This document shows, one piece after another, positions 4,900 to 7,339 of a DNA stretch of 7,339 bases. How positions within the stretch are numbered: position 1 is the stretch's first letter; each line of letters starts with the position of its first letter. The notes beneath the pieces were generated by a model. It saw nothing but the letters and a program-made list of their open reading frames with translations, was not told where the DNA came from and searched no databases. The position numbers and the translations under genes were made by a program. Origin of the DNA: Acidimicrobiia bacterium. Its GTDB lineage: Bacteria; Actinomycetota; Acidimicrobiia; Acidimicrobiales; Acidimicrobilacustridaceae. Location: assembly GCA_016462055.1 (NCBI GenBank), contig JAEMTX010000093.1:1-7339 (forward strand). Reading direction: 5' to 3'.

Positions 4900-6117
4900 A
4901 TGGACAAACTCGATCTTGTAAATCCTGATCTGTACCTGAATGGGGTGCCGCGCGACTACCTCAGTTGGTTGCGCGACAACGAACCGATCTCTTGGCATGA
5001 AGAATCCGATGGCCCGGGTTACTGGGTGTTCTCTCGCTTTGACGATGTGGTTGCGGCCAACAGGGATTGGGAGTTGTATTCGAACTCTCTGAAGGGTTCT
5101 TCGATTGAGGAAGCGCGCTCGGAGGAGGAGCTCATCGCTCGTCGAAGAATGTTCGTCAATCAAGATCCGCCACAACACACCCGCTATCGCAAACTTGTCA
5201 GTTCCGCGTTCACTCCAGGCCAGATCAGGCGGATGGTCCCACTCATCGAAGAAACTTGTTCGCGCCTCGTTACTGGTCTGCTCGATGGTGAAGTTCATGA
5301 TTTCGTCTCTGTGGCCGAAGAACTCTCTTTCCAGATGGTGGCAACGCTCTTTGGGGTGCCCGAGTCAGATTGGCCCGGGCTCATAGAGATCTCGCGAGTG
5401 ATGGCCGATTTTCAGGATCCCGAAGTGAACCCGGGCCTGGCTCCTCGGCCGGAAATGCAGCGCGACATCGCCGAGTATGCGCTTTCGCTTATTACTGATG
5501 TGCGAACCAATCCCGATCGACATCTTGGCGTTATTGCCGACCTCGCCAACGCCGAGATTATTGATGATGATGGCGTTCATCGTCTGAGCGACGCGGAGAT
5601 CGTGGGATTCTTTCCTGCCGTTCTCGTTGGTGGTTTGAGTACAACAGAGCATTCAATGACCGAGATGATTCATTCATGGGTTGAGGAACCAACATTGTTC
5701 GATCCATGGCGTGGCGATGAATGTCCGCCGGCGTTTGTTGAAGAGTTTTTGAGGTGGCGAGGACCAGTGATGACGTTCAGGCGAACAGCCACACGGGATC
5801 ATGAGCGAAGCGGGGTACACATCGCAGCCGGCGACAAGGTTCTTCTGTCGTATGCGTCCGCAAATCACGATGACCGGCACTTCTCTCATCCCGAACTCTT
5901 CGATCCATCGAGAGATCCCCTTGATCATGTGGCGTTCGGCGGGGGAGGCCCACACTTCTGTATTGGCGCACAACTGGCACGGATGGATTTGAAACTCGTT
6001 TTCGGTGAACTTCTCCGGAGGATGGGCACCGTCGAGTTAGCGAGTGAGCCCCAGCGATTGCGGGCAAACCAATTTGCTGGTTGGCTCCACTATCCAATTC
6101 GTGCGACAGCGGTATGA
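4900..6117 (+). CDS. Cytochrome P450 (P450-B), steroid-P450-like
   Basis: A soluble P450 of 405 residues. Landmarks: FVNQDPPQHTRYRKLVSSAF (85-104), the classical C-helix motif of actinobacterial P450s; I-helix GGLSTT (244-249), with the oxygen-activating Thr retained but Ser247 where Asp/Glu is normal; K-helix E282-x-x-R285; and heme loop FGGGGPHFCIGAQLAR (346-361) with axial ligand C354. The wording around the C-helix and heme loop recalls CYP124/125/142-type sterol and fatty-acyl P450s of mycobacteria. That is an impression, and the family needs a search. Only a weak GAGCGAG precedes ATG 4900, which lies 9 bases after the SDR stop, so translation may be partly coupled to the SDR. Its TGA overlaps the next gene's ATG. 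It differs clearly from P450-A and P450-C, so it is not a recent tandem duplicate. Confidence 0.94.
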   Translation: MDKLDLVNPDLYLNGVPRDYLSWLRDNEPISWHEESDGPGYWVFSRFDDVVAANRDWELYSNSLKGSSIEEARSEEELIARRRMFVNQDPPQHTRYRKLVSSAFTPGQIRRMVPLIEETCSRLVTGLLDGEVHDFVSVAEELSFQMVATLFGVPESDWPGLIEISRVMADFQDPEVNPGLAPRPEMQRDIAEYALSLITDVRTNPDRHLGVIADLANAEIIDDDGVHRLSDAEIVGFFPAVLVGGLSTTEHSMTEMIHSWVEEPTLFDPWRGDECPPAFVEEFLRWRGPVMTFRRTATRDHERSGVHIAAGDKVLLSYASANHDDRHFSHPELFDPSRDPLDHVAFGGGGPHFCIGAQLARMDLKLVFGELLRRMGTVELASEPQRLRANQFAGWLHYPIRATAV

Positions 6118-6521
6118 CCTCATCGGAGGCGTTTGCCAACGAGCAATCGATCTGCATCGGATGTGGGCTCTGCTGCGACGGAACCATCGTCACCCATTTA
6201 GCGGTACGCGACGAAAGCGATTTGGGCGCTCCGCTGCGAGGGCTTGGGGTCGAGATCATTGCTGCAGCTGATCCTCCAGTCTTCGCTTTGCCTTGCCCGG
6301 CATTGAACGAAGGGATTTGCACGATCCATGCTTTACATCGGCCGTCTGCGTGTTCGCAGTTCGAGTGTTCACTCTCTCAAGGGGTGATCGACCAAACCGT
6401 CACACCCGAAGAAGCTCGACTGTTTATCTCTGCAACGTTTGCACTCCGCGACGCATATCGAGATGGATCGGTCAGCGCTGACGTGTTTAACGAACACATC
6501 GATTCAGTATTCCGGCGTTAG
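6114..6521 (+). CDS. YkgJ-like cysteine-cluster protein
   Basis: A 135-residue protein with an eight-Cys pattern matching the YkgJ / UPF0153 zinc- or iron-chelating family: CIGCGLCC (14-21, C-x2-C-x2-CC), then C61, C69, C80 and C85 in the segment CPALNEGICTIHALHRPSAC (61-80) and SQFEC. The P-x-x-C and C-x-x-Y/F-EC pieces are normal for the family. The C-terminal 45 residues are helical-looking and carry no Cys. Biochemical function is not established; a metal or Fe-S cluster is expected from the ligands. ATG 6114 overlaps the P450-B stop as ATGA, indicating translational coupling. An earlier in-frame ATG (6081) lies inside P450-B and adds only 11 atypical residues. Its place as last gene of a P450 operon suggests it serves those enzymes, for example in electron transfer or metal handling, but that is inference. 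Confidence 0.87.
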   Translation: MTSSEAFANEQSICIGCGLCCDGTIVTHLAVRDESDLGAPLRGLGVEIIAAADPPVFALPCPALNEGICTIHALHRPSACSQFECSLSQGVIDQTVTPEEARLFISATFALRDAYRDGSVSADVFNEHIDSVFRR

Positions 6522-6540
6522 CCGCAACGTTGACAGAGTT

Positions 6541-6570
6541 TCGAATCCTCAGGAGCGTTCGAGGATCCGA
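6541..6570. repeat. Imperfect inverted repeat at the operon / P450-C convergence
   Basis: TCGAATCCTC (6541-6550) pairs with GAGGATCCGA (6561-6570) at nine of ten positions around a 10-base loop, overlapping the P450-C stop codon. No T-run follows on either strand, so it is not a convincing intrinsic terminator. Nothing better is seen in the 27-base gap between the two convergent genes. Confidence 0.3.
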
Positions 6571-7339
6571 ATGGGGAGTTGACGAGGGCCGCGAACCTGG
6601 CCTTGCGAGAACGTGGTTGGCTCAGAGGCATTGAGCTCAAACTTCGTGTAGCGCTTGAGCCACTCCTCGAGAGCAACGGTCATTTCCATGCGGGCGAGGT
6701 TGGAACCGAGACAGCGGTGAATGCCAAGACCGAATGCGCTGTGGCGATTGATCTCGCGATCGATCAGTACCTCATCAGCATTGTCGAACGCTTCCGGGTC
6801 GCGATTCGCTGCCGGGAAACTAAGGAAGATCCAGTCGTCCTTCTTCATTGGACAGCCTTGGAAGTCAAAGTCGTCCTTCACGAGTCGAGCCATCGAGACC
6901 GGCGCGTAGGCACGAAGGAACTCTTCGACAGCGGAGGGAAGCAGTTCGGGATGGGCGACGAGGCGGGCGAGATCATCGGGGTTGTTAGCAAGGTGCCAGA
7001 TAGATGAACCGATGGCCGACCATGTTGTGTCGATTCCGGCCACGATCAACAGAAGGATCGAACCAAAGACGTGTTCGTCGGAAAGTTTTTCGCCCATGAT
7101 CTCGGCATCGAGGAGATAACTTATGAGTCCGTCATCGGGGTTTTCGCGTCGTTCGACAATTGTCGGGACTATGTATTCCTCGACCGGTTTGAACGCTTCA
7201 AGTCGCTCTTCGGCTGGGAGGTCGACGCCTTCTAGGACGATCCGAACGAATTCGCGGAACTGTTCACCGTCTTCTTGGGGGAGCCCGCACAGTTTTGCGA
7301 TGAGACCAACCGGAATGTGTTCGGCGTACTGAACACTGG
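6549..7339 (-). CDS. Cytochrome P450 (P450-C), N-terminus off the window
   Basis: The frame is open from the right edge to TGA at 6551-6549, giving 262 visible residues, roughly the C-terminal two thirds of a P450. Counting from the edge, visible features are VPTIVERRENPDDGLISYLL (F-G/H-helix region), I-helix AGIDTTWS (100-107) with the standard acid-Thr pair, K-helix E139-x-x-R142, and heme loop FGLGIHRCLGSNLARME (202-218) with axial ligand C209. All core motifs are canonical, unlike the I-helices of P450-A and P450-B. An in-frame ATG at 7097 is internal, because the upstream sequence continues as good P450. It converges on the P450-SDR operon with a 27-base gap, so it is a separate transcription unit, perhaps with partners to the right. 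Substrate and family are not recognised. Confidence 0.93.
   Translation of the reverse strand, partial: SVQYAEHIPVGLIAKLCGLPQEDGEQFREFVRIVLEGVDLPAEERLEAFKPVEEYIVPTIVERRENPDDGLISYLLDAEIMGEKLSDEHVFGSILLLIVAGIDTTWSAIGSSIWHLANNPDDLARLVAHPELLPSAVEEFLRAYAPVSMARLVKDDFDFQGCPMKKDDWIFLSFPAANRDPEAFDNADEVLIDREINRHSAFGLGIHRCLGSNLARMEMTVALEEWLKRYTKFELNASEPTTFSQGQVRGPRQLPIRILERS

Noticed and set aside
5777..6322. Open frame of 181 codons on the - strand opposite P450-B and the Cys protein
   Set aside because: It is antisense to the P450-B heme loop and the YkgJ-like gene, with no domain signature.
6579..7007. Open frame of 142 codons on the + strand downstream of the operon
   Set aside because: It is antisense to P450-C, whose heme-binding and I-helix motifs are unmistakable.
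6549..7097. P450-C as a complete short gene starting at 7097
   Set aside because: The frame stays open to the window edge and the upstream residues are good P450 helix sequence, so this ATG is internal and the gene is cut by the window.
2985..7339. The three P450s as a recent tandem amplification
   Set aside because: Their C-helix, I-helix and heme-loop motifs differ substantially and P450-C is on the other strand, so they are distinct families.

Overview
The window reads as a gene-dense stretch of an actinobacterial chromosome. GC is moderate by eye, around the mid-50s percent. Three things support this: an F420-dependent Ddn-type reductase, three class I bacterial cytochrome P450s beside a hydroxysteroid-dehydrogenase-like SDR, and a DUF4234/DUF2752/DoxX-like mix of small membrane proteins. 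Acidimicrobiia or a mycobacterial relative would fit, but the exact clade is an inference. No tRNA, rRNA, CRISPR array, insertion sequence or phage gene was seen, and no gene-free stretch exceeds about 125 bases.

Layout. (1) 1-451 (+): the C-terminal part of an amidohydrolase-2 family hydrolase, closed by a strong bidirectional hairpin terminator at 485-512. (2) 574-924 (-): a DoxX-like four-helix membrane protein, divergent from an F420-dependent reductase (1011-1436, +) that is followed closely by a DUF2752 membrane protein (1450-1896, +). The 86-base divergent spacer carries a TAGCGT hexamer just before each start codon, which suggests paired leaderless promoters. (3) A second bidirectional terminator (1920-1947) separates this from a DUF4234 membrane protein (1967-2326, -) and a VOC/glyoxalase-fold protein (2423-2863, -). 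(4) The VOC gene diverges, across a spacer with a perfect short palindrome, from a four-gene + strand operon: P450-A (2985-4151), SDR (4183-4890), P450-B (4900-6117) and a YkgJ-like cysteine-cluster protein (6114-6521, ATGA-coupled). (5) A third P450 (P450-C, 6549 to the right edge, -) converges on that operon.

The most interesting unit is the operon at 2985-6521. Two unrelated P450s flank an NAD-type SDR resembling 3-alpha/20-beta-hydroxysteroid dehydrogenases, a combination suited to successive hydroxylation and alcohol oxidation of a hydrophobic alicyclic compound such as a steroid or terpenoid. The substrate is not visible in sequence. No ferredoxin or ferredoxin reductase is encoded here, yet a small eight-cysteine protein is translationally coupled to P450-B. 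P450-B has Ser where the I-helix acid normally sits, and the SDR lacks most of one Rossmann-fold helix. These are the points most worth following up.
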